Source of the DNA: Alphaproteobacteria bacterium PA4
Lineage (GTDB): Bacteria; Pseudomonadota; Alphaproteobacteria; Sphingomonadales; Sphingomonadaceae
Reading direction: 5' to 3'
NCBI GenBank assembly: GCA_002256005.1
Contig: NKIQ01000008.1
Span: 38,459-102,458, forward strand
DNA: 64,000 nucleotides
Of this stretch, positions 1 through 12,104 are shown piece after piece (within the stretch, counting starts at the first letter, position 1; every line of letters begins with the position of its first letter). The notes beneath the pieces are model-generated. The model saw only the letters and a program-made list of their open reading frames with translations, did not search any database and was not told where the DNA came from. Both the position numbers and the translations under genes were made by a program.

Positions 1-323
1 AGCAGCGTCTTGCCATCCGGTGAGGGGCGACCGCCGACCGGCTCGGCCTCGAAGCTCAATTGCTGGCGGGCGGCGCCGGGGCTGGCGACGCGGTGCAATT
101 GCGGCGCATCGGCAAAGCGGGTGGCGACGATCATGCCGCGCGTCGCCACATCCCAGCCCTGAAAGCTTGCGGAGCGATATTCGAGATAGGGGCGGACGCG
201 GGCGGCAAGGCTGGCCGGGATCGCCGGCACATTTTCGGCGGTGATGGCGGCAGGCGGCGTGACGGATTGGGCGAGCGCCGGCGCGGTGCCGAGCAGCAGG
301 GCGGCAATCAGGGGCAGGCGCAT
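1..323 (-). CDS. S9-family peptidase, N-terminal part only (runs off the window)
   Basis: Read on the minus strand from an ATG at 323, the frame stays open to base 1. It begins with a clear signal peptide (MRLPLIAALLLGTAPALAQS), so the product is exported. The following stretch (RPYLEYRSASFQGW, then TRFADAPQLHRVASPG) resembles the start of the beta-propeller of sphingomonad dipeptidyl/acylaminoacyl peptidases of family S9. The catalytic domain lies outside the window. It is divergent from pabBC, so promoters for both should lie between 323 and 442. The family assignment rests on about 107 residues without active-site motifs. Confidence 0.6.
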   Translation of the reverse strand, partial: MRLPLIAALLLGTAPALAQSVTPPAAITAENVPAIPASLAARVRPYLEYRSASFQGWDVATRGMIVATRFADAPQLHRVASPGAARQQLSFEAEPVGGRPSPDGKTL

Positions 324-441
324 CGCATTCTCCGGCAAGGCAGTTCTCCGGCACGATGTGTACGACCGAACCCGGCGAAGGCAAGCCCGGTGACCGCGCG
401 CCCCTCTTTCTGTGGAGGGCAGCGGCGGCTATCAGCCGCGC

Positions 442-3431
<2,990 letters not shown>

Positions 3432-3458
3432 GGCTGAGCGCGCTTATTCGAAAGACTT

Positions 3459-3548
3459 CGTCATGCTGAACTTGTTTCAGCATCCACCTTGCCGACGGGA
3501 CAGGCCTTCGTGTTGCACGGTGGATGCTGAAACAAGTTCAGCATGACG
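3459..3548. repeat. Dispersed palindromic element, copy 1 (30-bp perfect arms)
   Basis: Two perfectly complementary arms of 30 bases (left arm begins cgtcatgctgaacttgtttc) flank a 30-base spacer. The element sits between the convergent aspC and MFS genes, where a strong hairpin could serve as a bidirectional terminator. A related copy lies at 28788-28897 with the same arms and a recognisably similar spacer (acgggacaggc), so this is a mobile or amplified repeat family rather than a one-off hairpin. Confidence 0.85.
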
Positions 3549-3577
3549 ATGACTCTTGATGATGTTCCGCAGCGGCC

Positions 3578-4804
3578 TCAAGCCGCCTTCGCAACCCCCG
3601 CCGGCACCACCGCGTCGCGGCGTAGCCACAGCAGCCAGGCGAGGCCGGTGCCCAGCACCGCCACCGCCGTCATCGACAGATAGCCGAGCGCGCCGCGGCC
3701 GGTGATGTTGAGATACTCATAGAGCTCGCCCGACAGCAGGGTGGTCAGCGCCTGCGCTGGGGCGGAGGCGAGCGCCATGTAGATCATCTGGGCGGTCGGT
3801 GTGCGTTCGTCGCCGTGCAGCGCCTGGGTCATGCGCACGCCGCCGAGGAAGGTGGCGGCGAAGGTGCCGGCGTGCAGCAATTGCAGCGGGAACAACGCCC
3901 AGACCGGCGGCAGCATCGACAGCGCCGTCCAGCGCACGATGGCCGACAGGCCGCCGATGAGGATGAGTGTTTCGGGGGTGAAACGCTCCGTCCAGCGCGC
4001 AAGGAAGATCAGGAAGCCGACCTCGGCGACGACGCCGACCGACCAGAGATTGCCGGCGAGCGTCGAGGACAGCTGCTGGTCATTGTTCCAGATCAGCGTG
4101 CCGGCGACATAGAAATAGCTGTGGGTGGCCTGGATGAGCCCGGCCGAAAAGATCATCAGCGCGAACTTCCGGTCCTTCAGCATGCCGATGCCGGACTGGA
4201 AGCGCTGCAAGAACGGCGCCTCGCGGTCGCCGGCGACGGGTTCCGGCTTCATCCAGGCCGATGCGACGATCAGCGAGGCGGAGATGCCGAACAGCCAGCC
4301 CCAGATCGCCCATTCGCCGAAACGGTCGATGAGCATGCCGACCGCGCTGGAGCCGACGACGAACGCCGCCGAGGCGAGCCCGCGGGCGAGGCCATAGCGT
4401 GGCCAGCCATATTTGGTCAGCCGCAGCAGCGCCGATTCGACGACCGGGACAAAGCCCCAGAAGGCGACATCCATCAGCAGCACGATGACGAAGACGGCGA
4501 CGAAGCCGTTGACGAACCAGAGCAGGCCGAAACCCAGCGTCATGATGCCGGCGAACAGGAACATCGGGGCGCGGCGATCGCGGCGGCCATCGGCCCAGGC
4601 GGCGGTCAGCGGCCCGGCGATGATGCGCGAAAAGCCGCCGATGGCCAGCACCATGCCGATCTGTGACCCGGAAAAGCCATGCGCCTTTTCCAGCCACACC
4701 GGCAGGAAGGGGATGAGGCAGCCGAAGCCGGCAAAGAACAGGCAGGCGAGCCAGGTGGCGCGAACGCCGGGACGGGCGAGGGCAGACAGGAATGATTCGG
4801 GCAT
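3578..4804 (-). CDS. Major facilitator superfamily transporter (MFS_1-like)
   Basis: About 408 residues, very hydrophobic, with roughly twelve membrane spans in the inner membrane. The N-terminal half starts RPGVRATWLACLFFAGFGCLIPFLPVWL, the pattern of the HcaT/nucleoside-permease-like MFS branch, followed by GRRDRRAPM in the loop between helices 2 and 3. The substrate cannot be deduced. The track start at 4831 is a GTG giving MPRASPWCA; the inner ATG at 4804 (MPESFLSAL) fits the family better. It is divergent from the SDR gene at 4916, leaving about 110 bases for both promoters. Confidence 0.85.
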   Translation of the reverse strand: MPESFLSALARPGVRATWLACLFFAGFGCLIPFLPVWLEKAHGFSGSQIGMVLAIGGFSRIIAGPLTAAWADGRRDRRAPMFLFAGIMTLGFGLLWFVNGFVAVFVIVLLMDVAFWGFVPVVESALLRLTKYGWPRYGLARGLASAAFVVGSSAVGMLIDRFGEWAIWGWLFGISASLIVASAWMKPEPVAGDREAPFLQRFQSGIGMLKDRKFALMIFSAGLIQATHSYFYVAGTLIWNNDQQLSSTLAGNLWSVGVVAEVGFLIFLARWTERFTPETLILIGGLSAIVRWTALSMLPPVWALFPLQLLHAGTFAATFLGGVRMTQALHGDERTPTAQMIYMALASAPAQALTTLLSGELYEYLNITGRGALGYLSMTAVAVLGTGLAWLLWLRRDAVVPAGVAKAA

Positions 4805-4915
4805 GGCGCACCATGGCGAGGCCCGAGGCACTTGTCATCTGGCTAGGGTGACATGGCGGAATTGCGCGGCCATAGAAGCGCGCAAGACGCCGCTATGTTC
4901 CCTGGGAGATTTTCG

Positions 4916-5692
4916 ATGACCATGCCCGCACTTTTCGACCTGACCGGCCAGACCGCGCTGATCACCGGCTCGTCCAAGGGCATCGGCAAGGCCATCGCCC
5001 ATCGCATGGCCGAACATGGCGCCAATGTGATCATTTCCAGCCGCAAGGCCGATGTCTGCGAGGCCGCCGCCGCCGAGATCAACGCTGCTGTCGGGCGTGA
5101 GGCGGCCTATGTCATCCCTGCCAATATCGCCGACAAGGCCAGCCTGCAGGCGCTCGTCGACAAGACCATCGCGAAATTCGGCCAGATCGACCACCTCGTC
5201 TGCAACGCGGCGTCGAACCCCTATTTCGGGCCGCAGGCCGGCATCACCGACGAGCAATTCTCGAAAATCCTCCAGAACAACATCATCTCCAACCATTGGC
5301 TGATCGCCATGGTCGCCCCGGCGATGCGGGCCCGCAAGGAGGGCAGCATCACCATCGTCTCGTCGGTGGGCGGGCTGAAGGCCTCCACCGTCATCGGCGC
5401 CTATTGCATTTCCAAGGCTGCCGACATGCAGCTGGCCCGCAACCTGGCCGCCGAATTCGGACCCGACAATGTCCGCGTCAACTGCATCGCGCCGGGCCTC
5501 ATCAAGACCGATTTTGCCAAGGCGCTGTGGGACAATCCCGAAATCCTGAAGGTGTCGACCAGCAACGCCCCGCTGCGCCGCATCGGCATCCCCGATGAAA
5601 TCGCCGGCATGGCCGTGCTGCTGGCCGGCAAGGCCGGCGGTTTCGCCACCGGCCAATGCTTCGTCATCGACGGCGGCGCGACGATCGCCTGA
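4916..5692 (+). CDS. SDR-family oxidoreductase
   Basis: A 258-residue classical short-chain dehydrogenase/reductase. It shows the nucleotide-binding TGSSKGIGKAIA motif near residue 13, the NAAS segment (usual NAAG), the catalytic Ser region IVSSVGGLKAS and the Tyr-x-x-x-Lys pair in YCISKAADM, and it ends in GQCFVIDGGATIA. It should oxidise or reduce a small alcohol or ketone with NAD(P)H; the substrate is not predictable. The ATG at 4916 is chosen over the upstream ATG at 4853 because it is preceded by cctgggagat and starts MTMPALFDLTGQTALITG, the normal family N-terminus. Confidence 0.92.
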   Translation: MTMPALFDLTGQTALITGSSKGIGKAIAHRMAEHGANVIISSRKADVCEAAAAEINAAVGREAAYVIPANIADKASLQALVDKTIAKFGQIDHLVCNAASNPYFGPQAGITDEQFSKILQNNIISNHWLIAMVAPAMRARKEGSITIVSSVGGLKASTVIGAYCISKAADMQLARNLAAEFGPDNVRVNCIAPGLIKTDFAKALWDNPEILKVSTSNAPLRRIGIPDEIAGMAVLLAGKAGGFATGQCFVIDGGATIA

Positions 5693-5742
5693 GGGCGGCG
5701 CGGCCCGCTGTGGTGCGACCACAGCGGGCTCGTGGGCCGGGC

Positions 5743-5979
5743 CTATCGCCGACGCGCGACAGCCGGCCTTGACCGTTCGCGGGAGACAGCCGTTGCCCGC
5801 TGTCGGACGGCACGCGTGCGCGGTACCGACTGGTCGCCGGTCAGCGCGGCGAGCGACAGAACCAGATTTTCGATGGAAGCATGCCGCGCACGGCGATCAT
5901 CCGCCAATGTCCGGATCACCAGCCCGAGAGCCCAGAGGGTCGTGATGGCGGCAACCAAGGCAAATGCATTGTCGGTCAT
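5743..5979 (-). CDS. Small one-helix membrane protein, unknown
   Basis: A 78-residue ORF whose ATG overlaps the stop of the upstream gene (ATGA), so the two are translationally coupled. It has one N-terminal hydrophobic segment (FALVAAITTLWALGLVIRTL), then a strongly basic tail ending in RSRPAVARRR. I recognise no family. The coupling and the membrane segment support a real gene paired with the 164-aa neighbour. The C-terminal third is Arg/Ala-rich and could be a read-through of non-coding sequence. Confidence 0.5.
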   Translation of the reverse strand: MTDNAFALVAAITTLWALGLVIRTLADDRRARHASIENLVLSLAALTGDQSVPRTRAVRQRATAVSRERSRPAVARRR

Positions 5980-6470
5980 GGTCCGATATACTCCAACAGT
6001 GCCCGGATTTCTTTTGCCTGCCGCTCCGTCGCCACAGCGGCCATTTTCAGGCGGTGTCTGCCGATCGCGGAGACTGACATAGCGGCGCCGACCGGAATCA
6101 ACAAGAGTGGCGAGACCGCAACAGTGCCCATCAACAGGGCAACCGTGATGGCAGCCGCGACGCTTGCCGATGGCATGAAGCCGCCGCGGTCAACGAGTTC
6201 GACCCGGGCATCGCTGCCTTTCGACTGGTCTTCGAGCGCGATCGCGACCTGACGCAGCTGGTCACGGATCAGGGCCTTGACGTCAGGATCGTTGATGCCG
6301 GCATAGGCTTGACGAAACCGCGATCGCGACCTGGGATCGCCGGCAATCGCGATAAGCTCGGTCGCACGGATCGCAAAGCGCGTATCGTCCGTTGCAACAG
6401 TCTGGCTGGCAACTGCTTCGCGAACCCGCTGGAAATAGCTGTCCACAATCATGACCGGACCGGTATCCAT
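5976..6470 (-). CDS. Hypothetical membrane protein, first gene of a two-gene unit
   Basis: A 164-residue protein with no family I recognise. The first ~95 residues are soluble and helical (SYFQRVREAVASQTV ... RQAYAGINDPDVKALIRDQL). A hydrophobic hairpin follows (ASVAAAITVALLMGTVAVSPLLLIPVGAAMSV), then a basic helical tail (RHRLKMAAVATERQAKEIRALLEYIG). The plan suggests an inner-membrane protein with a cytoplasmic N-terminal domain. It overlaps the next gene by four bases. A function in envelope or signalling would be a guess. Confidence 0.6.
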   Translation of the reverse strand: MDTGPVMIVDSYFQRVREAVASQTVATDDTRFAIRATELIAIAGDPRSRSRFRQAYAGINDPDVKALIRDQLRQVAIALEDQSKGSDARVELVDRGGFMPSASVAAAITVALLMGTVAVSPLLLIPVGAAMSVSAIGRHRLKMAAVATERQAKEIRALLEYIGP

Positions 6471-6532
6471 CGCAGCAGCCTAGCAGCCGCGCGCCGCTAT
6501 TCAATATTGCGACCGGCGGCCGCTGGCGTCCG

Positions 6533-7255
6533 TCACTCCAGCTCGAATGTCATCGTCACATTGACGGTCAGCGCCACTTCGCCGGGGGCCACCGGCGGAG
6601 CGGGGGCGGCGTCGGCCATGGCTTTCATCATCATCATCGGGCGCGGGCCAGCCTCATAGCCGGCGGATTCGGTGATGGTGACGATGCGCTTGATGGCGAG
6701 GCCGGCGGCCTTGGCATAGAGCAAAGCGCGGGTGCGGGCGGTGGCGACGGCGGCGGTGCGCGCCTCGTCCAGCGCGGCATCGGCGGCTTCGATACGAAAG
6801 TTCGGCCCGTTGATCTGATTGGCGCCGACGGCGACCAGGGCATCGAGCAGCTTGCCGGTGTCGGCGATCTTGCGGATGCGCAGATTGACGGTGTTGGTCG
6901 CCTGATAGCCGGTCAGCACCGGCGGCTGGTTGTTGTCATAGCGATATTGCGGGGCAAGCGTCAGGCCGCTGGTCTGGATGTCGCGATCGGCGATGCCGGC
7001 GCGGCGCACGGCGGCGACCACGGCCGTCATGCGGCTGGCATTCTCGCTCATCGCCGCAGCCGCGGTGGCGGCGCTGGTGACGACGCCGCCCGACACTTCC
7101 GCGATGTCCGGCGTGCGCGCCACCCGGCCCTCGGCGGTGAGAGTCAGCGTCGTCGGCACCGGGCCGGCAGGCGCCGTCTGGGCGGCGGCGGGAACGGCAC
7201 CGGCCAGGGTCAGGGCGGCAAGGGCAGGGGTCGACCAATGGCGTGCGGTCATCAT
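6533..7255 (-). CDS. SIMPL-domain (DUF541) periplasmic protein
   Basis: 240 residues with a signal peptide (ALAALTLAGAVPAAAQTAPAG). The SIMPL/DUF541 pattern is clear: TLTLTAEGRVARTPDIAEVSGGVVT, the central SGLTLAPQYRYDN, GYQATNTVNLRIRKI and the repeated ALLYAKAAGLAIKRIVTITESAG. Members such as E. coli YggE are linked to oxidative-stress tolerance and form periplasmic or membrane-associated oligomers; the biochemistry is not established. Two adjacent ATGs (7255 and 7252) are both possible starts. A GlsB-type stress membrane protein lies next to it on the same strand. Confidence 0.88.
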   Translation of the reverse strand: MMTARHWSTPALAALTLAGAVPAAAQTAPAGPVPTTLTLTAEGRVARTPDIAEVSGGVVTSAATAAAAMSENASRMTAVVAAVRRAGIADRDIQTSGLTLAPQYRYDNNQPPVLTGYQATNTVNLRIRKIADTGKLLDALVAVGANQINGPNFRIEAADAALDEARTAAVATARTRALLYAKAAGLAIKRIVTITESAGYEAGPRPMMMMKAMADAAPAPPVAPGEVALTVNVTMTFELE

Positions 7256-7334
7256 TCAGGGCCTTTTCAAGATTGCATCCGGCAAACCGGTGCCGGCTGT
7301 TTCCGACATGCCGGCTTTCGAATTGCTGAACGGC

Positions 7335-7592
7335 TCAGCGGCTCTGGATCTGCCGCCAGATCCACAGCAGCAGCATGGCGCCCAGCACCGACATGATCCA
7401 GCCCGGTGCATCGCCATCATGATACCAGCCAAAGGCGCGATTGCCGATGAAGCGCGCCACATAGGCGCCGCCGATGCCGATCAGGATGGTGATGAGGCAA
7501 CCCTGCGGCGACTGCCCCGGTGAAAACCAGCGTGCGATGAGGCCGACGATCAGGCCGACGATGGCGGTGCCGATCAGGCTGAACAATCCCAT
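7335..7592 (-). CDS. GlsB/YeaQ/YmgE-family stress-response membrane protein
   Basis: An 85-residue integral membrane protein with three hydrophobic segments: GLFSLIGTAIVGLIVGLIARWF, CLITILIGIGGAYVARFIG and WIMSVLGAMLLLWIWRQIQ. The RWFSPG turn followed by G(C)LITILIGIGGA is the signature of the transglycosylase-associated/GlsB family (PF04226), usually general-stress proteins. The track starts at 7709, but the ATG at 7592 (MGLFSLIG) gives the normal family length and excludes a Cys/His-rich leader that matches nothing. Confidence 0.85.
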   Translation of the reverse strand: MGLFSLIGTAIVGLIVGLIARWFSPGQSPQGCLITILIGIGGAYVARFIGNRAFGWYHDGDAPGWIMSVLGAMLLLWIWRQIQSR

Positions 7593-7753
7593 GACGAACT
7601 CCCGGTGAAAGGCGCGAGAAGCGTTCATGCCCCCGCAATGTTCCGCTGGCAAATTGTCACAGGTTCGATGGTCCCATGGGTGGGTTCTGTGCAGATTGCA
7701 AAGCGCCACTCAAATTTGCCTTCGCACCGCCACACTCCTGCGCTATGAGGCGC

Positions 7754-7782
7754 TTGCACATGGTGACGTATTCGCGTAATAC
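7754..7782 (+). promoter_or_regulatory. Candidate sigma70-type promoter for the RND pump genes
   Basis: TTGCAC and TAATAC are separated by 17 bases and end 25 bases before the adaptor start codon. Spacing is ideal and both boxes are partial matches to consensus. No transcription-start evidence is available, and no adjacent regulator gene (TetR/MarR) is encoded next to the pump. Confidence 0.4.
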
Positions 7783-7807
7783 AGTCCGTGTAACAGGACG
7801 ATCGAGT

Positions 7808-8995
7808 ATGAACATGCACAACAAGCTGCCGGACCCCGCCATGGCAGATGTCTATCCCTTCGATGCTGTGGTGGCCGGCCAGGCGCCGGCGAATCGGCGC
7901 TGGCTGAAGCCGGTGCTGATCGGCCTTGGCGTGCTGATCGCGGCCTTCATCGGCTGGCGCATGTTCGCGCCGAAGCCGGCGGCGCCGCCTGTCGTCGGCC
8001 AGATCCCGGAAATCACCGTGATGGTCCCCGGTTCCGTGCTGGTCAACGACCAGCTGAGCGCGCCGGGCTCGATTGCGGCCCGCCGCGATGCCGGGGTCGG
8101 CGTCAATGGCGAAGGCGGCCGTGTCGTCGAAGTGCTGGTCGATCCCGGCCAGTCGGTGGCGCGCGGCCAGGTGCTCGCCCGCATCGATGCCGCCGTGCAG
8201 CAGCAGCAGTCGATCCAGCTCGCCGCCAGCGTCCGCCAGGCGGAAGCCGATGCCAAGCTCGCCGACGCCAATCTGAAGCGCGCCCAGGCCTTGGTCAGCA
8301 AGGGTTTCATCTCCAAGGCCGATATCGACAGCCGCACCGCGACGCGTGACGGCGCCAATGCCCGTGTCGCCGTGGCGCGTGCCCAGCTGGCCGAAAATCA
8401 GGCGCGCATCGAGCGGCTGAGCGTCCGCGCCCCGGCCGCCGGCCTGGTGCTCGCCCGCAATGTCGAAGCGGGGCAGGTCGTCAGCCCCGGCTCCGGTGCC
8501 CTGTTCCGCATCGCCGAAGGCGGCGTGCTGGAAATGCGTGCCCAGGTGGCCGAGCAGGATCTTGCCAAGCTGAAGGTCGGCATGCCGGCGCGGGTCACGC
8601 CGACCGGCTCCACCACCGAATATCCGGGCAAGGTCTGGCTGCTTGATCCGGTCATCGATGCCACCAGCCGCCAGGGCATCGCGCGCATCGCCGTGCCCTA
8701 TGCGCCGGGCCTGCGCGTCGGCGCCTTTGCCAAGGTCAGCATCGATGCCGGTGAAGCGCGCCACCCGGTGCTGCCGCAGTCGGCCATGCAGGCCGATGAG
8801 CGCGGCAGCTTCGTGATGATCATCGGGCCAGACAACAAGGCCGCCCGCCGTGCCGTCACCGTTGGCCGCATCAGCGATCAGGGTGTGGCGATCATGTCGG
8901 GCCTCAACGGCGCCGAACGGGTCGTCGTCAGCGCCGGCGCCTTCCTGCGCGAAGGCGAAAAGGTCAAGCCGCTGCTCGCCGGCAAGGCGGGTTGA
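7808..8995 (+). CDS. RND efflux periplasmic adaptor (HlyD/AcrA-type membrane fusion protein)
   Basis: A 395-residue adaptor. A short cytoplasmic stretch precedes one membrane anchor (WLKPVLIGLGVLIAAFIGWRMF). Then come the first barrel-sandwich half (GEGGRVVEVLVDPGQSVARGQVLARID), a coiled-coil hairpin (roughly residues 135-200, ASVRQAEADAKLADANLKRA), the second lipoyl half (SVRAPAAGLVLARNVEAGQVV) and beta-barrel/MPD domains. It links the inner-membrane RND pump to an outer-membrane channel not encoded here. The ATG at 7808 is preferred to the ORF start at 7676. The permease gene follows after 9 bases, so they form an operon. Confidence 0.93.
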   Translation: MNMHNKLPDPAMADVYPFDAVVAGQAPANRRWLKPVLIGLGVLIAAFIGWRMFAPKPAAPPVVGQIPEITVMVPGSVLVNDQLSAPGSIAARRDAGVGVNGEGGRVVEVLVDPGQSVARGQVLARIDAAVQQQQSIQLAASVRQAEADAKLADANLKRAQALVSKGFISKADIDSRTATRDGANARVAVARAQLAENQARIERLSVRAPAAGLVLARNVEAGQVVSPGSGALFRIAEGGVLEMRAQVAEQDLAKLKVGMPARVTPTGSTTEYPGKVWLLDPVIDATSRQGIARIAVPYAPGLRVGAFAKVSIDAGEARHPVLPQSAMQADERGSFVMIIGPDNKAARRAVTVGRISDQGVAIMSGLNGAERVVVSAGAFLREGEKVKPLLAGKAG

Positions 8996-9004
8996 GGAAC
9001 CGAC

Positions 9005-12000
9005 ATGCGCAACATTTCCAGCTGGTCGATCAAGAACCCCATCCCGGCGCTCGTCGCCTTCTTCATGCTGACGCTGGCGGGGATCGTCAGCTTCATCCAG
9101 CTCGATGTGAACGACAATCCCGACGTCGAATTCCCGGCGGCGCAGGTCATCGTCGTGCAGCCCGGTGCGGCGCCGGCGGAGCTGGAAACCCAGGTCACCC
9201 AGCGCGTCGAAGCCGCGGTGCGCGGCATCAACGGCGTCGATGAAATCACCTCGCGCGTCAGCGAGGGCCAGTCGATCACCAGCGTGCAGTTCGCCATCGG
9301 CACGCCCGTCGATCGCGGCGTCAACGATGTGCGCGATGCTGTTGCCAATATCCGCAGCGACCTGCCGCAGGGCATCCTGCAGCCGCAGGTGCAGCGCATG
9401 GACATCGCCGGCGGCCCGATCGCCTATATCTCCGCCGAAGCCACCGACATGACGCTGGAGGAACTCAGCTGGTTCGTCGACAACACGGTCGCCAAGAAGC
9501 TGCTGGCGATCCCCGGCATGGCGCAGGTGCGCCGCTCGGGCGGGGTCAGCCGCGAAATCCGCGTCATCCTCGATCCCGGCCGCATGCAGGCTTATGGGCT
9601 GACGGCCAGCCAGGTCAACAACCAGCTGCGCCAGGTCAACCTCAATGCCGCCGGCGGCCGCGCCGAAATCGCCGGCTCCGAACAGTCGGTGCGCGTGCTC
9701 GGCAACGCCCAGGGCGCCACGGCGCTGCGCGAAACCCAGCTGACCATTTCGGGCGGCCGCAGCATCCGCCTCGGCGACATTGCCGAGGTCAAGGACAGCT
9801 ATGCCGAACAGCGCTCCTTCTCGAAGAAGGACGGCAAGCAGGTGCTGTCCTTCTCGATCGCCAAGGCCAAGGGCTCGTCGGACGTCACCGTCTATGACGA
9901 AGCGCAAAAGGCGCTGACCCAGCTGCAGGAGGACAATCCCAAGGTCAAGTTCGTCCAGCTCTACACCTCGGTCGACTATACCAAGCAGCAGTTCAAATCG
10001 GCGGTCTCGGCGATGGTCGAAGGCGCGCTGCTCGCCGTTGTCGTCGTCTTCCTGTTCCTGCGCGACTGGCGCGCGACGCTGATTTCGGCGGTTGCCATCC
10101 CGCTGTCGGCGATCCCGGCCTTCTGGTTCCTCGATCTGCTCGGCTTCTCGCTCAATACGCTCAGCCTGCTGGCGCTCAGCCTTGTCGCCGGGGTGCTGGT
10201 CGATGACGCCATCGTCGAGATCGAGAATATCGTCCGCCACATGCGCATGGGCAAATCCGCCTATCAGGCCGCCATGGATGCCGCTGATGAAATCGGCCTC
10301 GCCGTGGTCGCCACCACCTTCGCCATTGTCGCGGTGTTCCTGCCGGTCGGCCTGATGCCGGGCATTTCCGGGCAGTTCTTCAAGAATTTCGGCTTCACGG
10401 TCGTCGTCTCGGTGCTGCTCAGCCTTGCCGTCGCGCGCCTGATCACGCCGATGCTCGCCGCCTATTTCCTGAAAAGCCATGGCGAGGCCGAGCATGGCGA
10501 TGCCGCCTGGATCCGCGGCTATGTCAATGTGCTGAAATGGTCGCTGCGCAACCGCTGGAAGGTGGTGCTGATCGGTGGCGGCGGCGCCTTGGCCGCGACG
10601 GTCGTTGCCTTTTCGACGCTGCCGATGACCTTCCAGCCGGCGCTGAACACCGATTTCAGCCAGGTCAGCATCTCGCTGCCACCAGGCACGACGCTGGCCC
10701 AGACGGAAGCCGTCGCCGACAAGGCCACCGCCATTCTGAAGACGTCGCCGATCGTCGACGCGGCCTTTGCCGATATCGATATCGGCAGCGCCTCGATCTT
10801 CCTGACGCTGAAGCATGACCGACCGATGACGACCATCGAGTTCGAACGCGAAATGGCGCCCAAGCTGCAGACCATTCCCGATGCGCGGGTCGGCTTCCAG
10901 GCGCAGAACAGCAGCAGCGGCCGCGACGTGTCGGTGGTGCTGTCGGGCAGCGATCCCGAACAGCTCGAAAAGACCGCGCTGAAGGTCGTCGAGGAAATGC
11001 AGGGCCTGAAGGAATTGCGTCAGGCCCGCATCGATGGCGATCTGCGCCGGCCGGAAATCACCATAAAGCCGCGCTTCGATATCGCCGCCTCGATGGGTGT
11101 GACCACCGCCGCGCTGTCGGAAACCATCCGCATCGCGACGCTGGGTGATATCGACCAGAATGTCGCCAAATATTCGCTGTCCGATCGCCAGATCCCGATC
11201 CGGGTCGCGCTGGCCGAGGATTCGCGGCGCAGCATCGGCACGCTGGAAAACCTGCCGGTGCCGACGGCGCTGGGCGGCACCGTGCCGCTGAAGGTGGTCG
11301 CCGATATCAGCTTCGGCACCGGTGCCACGCTGATCCGCCGCTACAACCAGCAGCGCCGCATCCTGATCGGCGCCGATCTGGCGCCGGGTCTGGTCAGCGG
11401 CGATGCCATGCCCAAGATCAACAATCTGCCGACGATGAAGAACCTGCCGGCGGGCGTTGAAAAGGTGCAGCTGGGCCAGGACAAGTGGCAGCTCGAATTG
11501 CTGGTCAACTTCGTCATCGCCGTCATCGCTGGCGTGCTGCTGGTGTTCGCGGTGCTGGTGCTGCTCTACAAGCGGGTGCTGCCGCCGTTCGTCAACATGG
11601 GCTCGCTGCTGCTGGCGCCGCTGGGCGGGGGCATCGCCCTGCACATCGCCGGCATGGCGATCTCGATGCCGGTGTTCATCGGGCTGCTGATGCTGCTCGG
11701 CATCGTCGCCAAGAACTCCATCCTGCTCGTCGACATGGCGATCGAGGAGATGTCGCACGGGGCCGAGCGCACCGCCGCCATCCTCGAGGCCGGGCACAAG
11801 CGCGTGCAGCCGATCATCATGACGACGGTCGCCATGGTCGCCGGCATGCTGCCGATCGCCCTGTCGCTGGGCGGCGATGCCAGCTTCCGCGCCCCGATGG
11901 GCGTGGTCGTCATCGGTGGCCTGCTGATGTCGACGGCGCTGACCCTGGTCATCGTGCCGGCCAGCTTCAGCCTCGCCGTCGGTGCCGAAGAATGGCTGGC

Positions 12001-12088
12001 GCCGCGCATGAAGCGCTGGTTCACCAACAACGAAGGCGCTAAACGCAGCGGTAGCGGCACCAAACCGGCGCCGCAGCCGGCGGAGTAA
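9005..12088 (+). CDS. RND multidrug/solute efflux permease (AcrB/HAE-1 type)
   Basis: 1027 residues, the standard length for an inner-membrane proton-driven RND permease with twelve helices and two large periplasmic loops. It opens with ISSWSIKNPIPALVAFFMLTLAG and shows the repeated family segments DNPDVEFPAAQVIVVQPGA, GVLVDDAIVEIENIVRHM with the proton-relay Asp pair in TM4, and LLGIVAKNSILLVDMAIEE in TM10. It pairs with the adaptor immediately upstream. No TolC-like partner or regulator is adjacent, so the substrate range is unknown. The 1390-aa ORF on the opposite strand is a shadow. Confidence 0.95.
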   Translation: MRNISSWSIKNPIPALVAFFMLTLAGIVSFIQLDVNDNPDVEFPAAQVIVVQPGAAPAELETQVTQRVEAAVRGINGVDEITSRVSEGQSITSVQFAIGTPVDRGVNDVRDAVANIRSDLPQGILQPQVQRMDIAGGPIAYISAEATDMTLEELSWFVDNTVAKKLLAIPGMAQVRRSGGVSREIRVILDPGRMQAYGLTASQVNNQLRQVNLNAAGGRAEIAGSEQSVRVLGNAQGATALRETQLTISGGRSIRLGDIAEVKDSYAEQRSFSKKDGKQVLSFSIAKAKGSSDVTVYDEAQKALTQLQEDNPKVKFVQLYTSVDYTKQQFKSAVSAMVEGALLAVVVVFLFLRDWRATLISAVAIPLSAIPAFWFLDLLGFSLNTLSLLALSLVAGVLVDDAIVEIENIVRHMRMGKSAYQAAMDAADEIGLAVVATTFAIVAVFLPVGLMPGISGQFFKNFGFTVVVSVLLSLAVARLITPMLAAYFLKSHGEAEHGDAAWIRGYVNVLKWSLRNRWKVVLIGGGGALAATVVAFSTLPMTFQPALNTDFSQVSISLPPGTTLAQTEAVADKATAILKTSPIVDAAFADIDIGSASIFLTLKHDRPMTTIEFEREMAPKLQTIPDARVGFQAQNSSSGRDVSVVLSGSDPEQLEKTALKVVEEMQGLKELRQARIDGDLRRPEITIKPRFDIAASMGVTTAALSETIRIATLGDIDQNVAKYSLSDRQIPIRVALAEDSRRSIGTLENLPVPTALGGTVPLKVVADISFGTGATLIRRYNQQRRILIGADLAPGLVSGDAMPKINNLPTMKNLPAGVEKVQLGQDKWQLELLVNFVIAVIAGVLLVFAVLVLLYKRVLPPFVNMGSLLLAPLGGGIALHIAGMAISMPVFIGLLMLLGIVAKNSILLVDMAIEEMSHGAERTAAILEAGHKRVQPIIMTTVAMVAGMLPIALSLGGDASFRAPMGVVVIGGLLMSTALTLVIVPASFSLAVGAEEWLAPRMKRWFTNNEGAKRSGSGTKPAPQPAE

Positions 12089-12104
12089 GCCTGACCTGAA
12101 ACTG

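Noticed and set aside
7625-11797. 1390-aa ORF on the minus strand
   Set aside because: It lies opposite the adaptor and RND permease, is rich in His/Asp/Arg/Gln/Gly low-complexity runs, and matches no family. It is the antisense shadow of GC-rich coding sequence.
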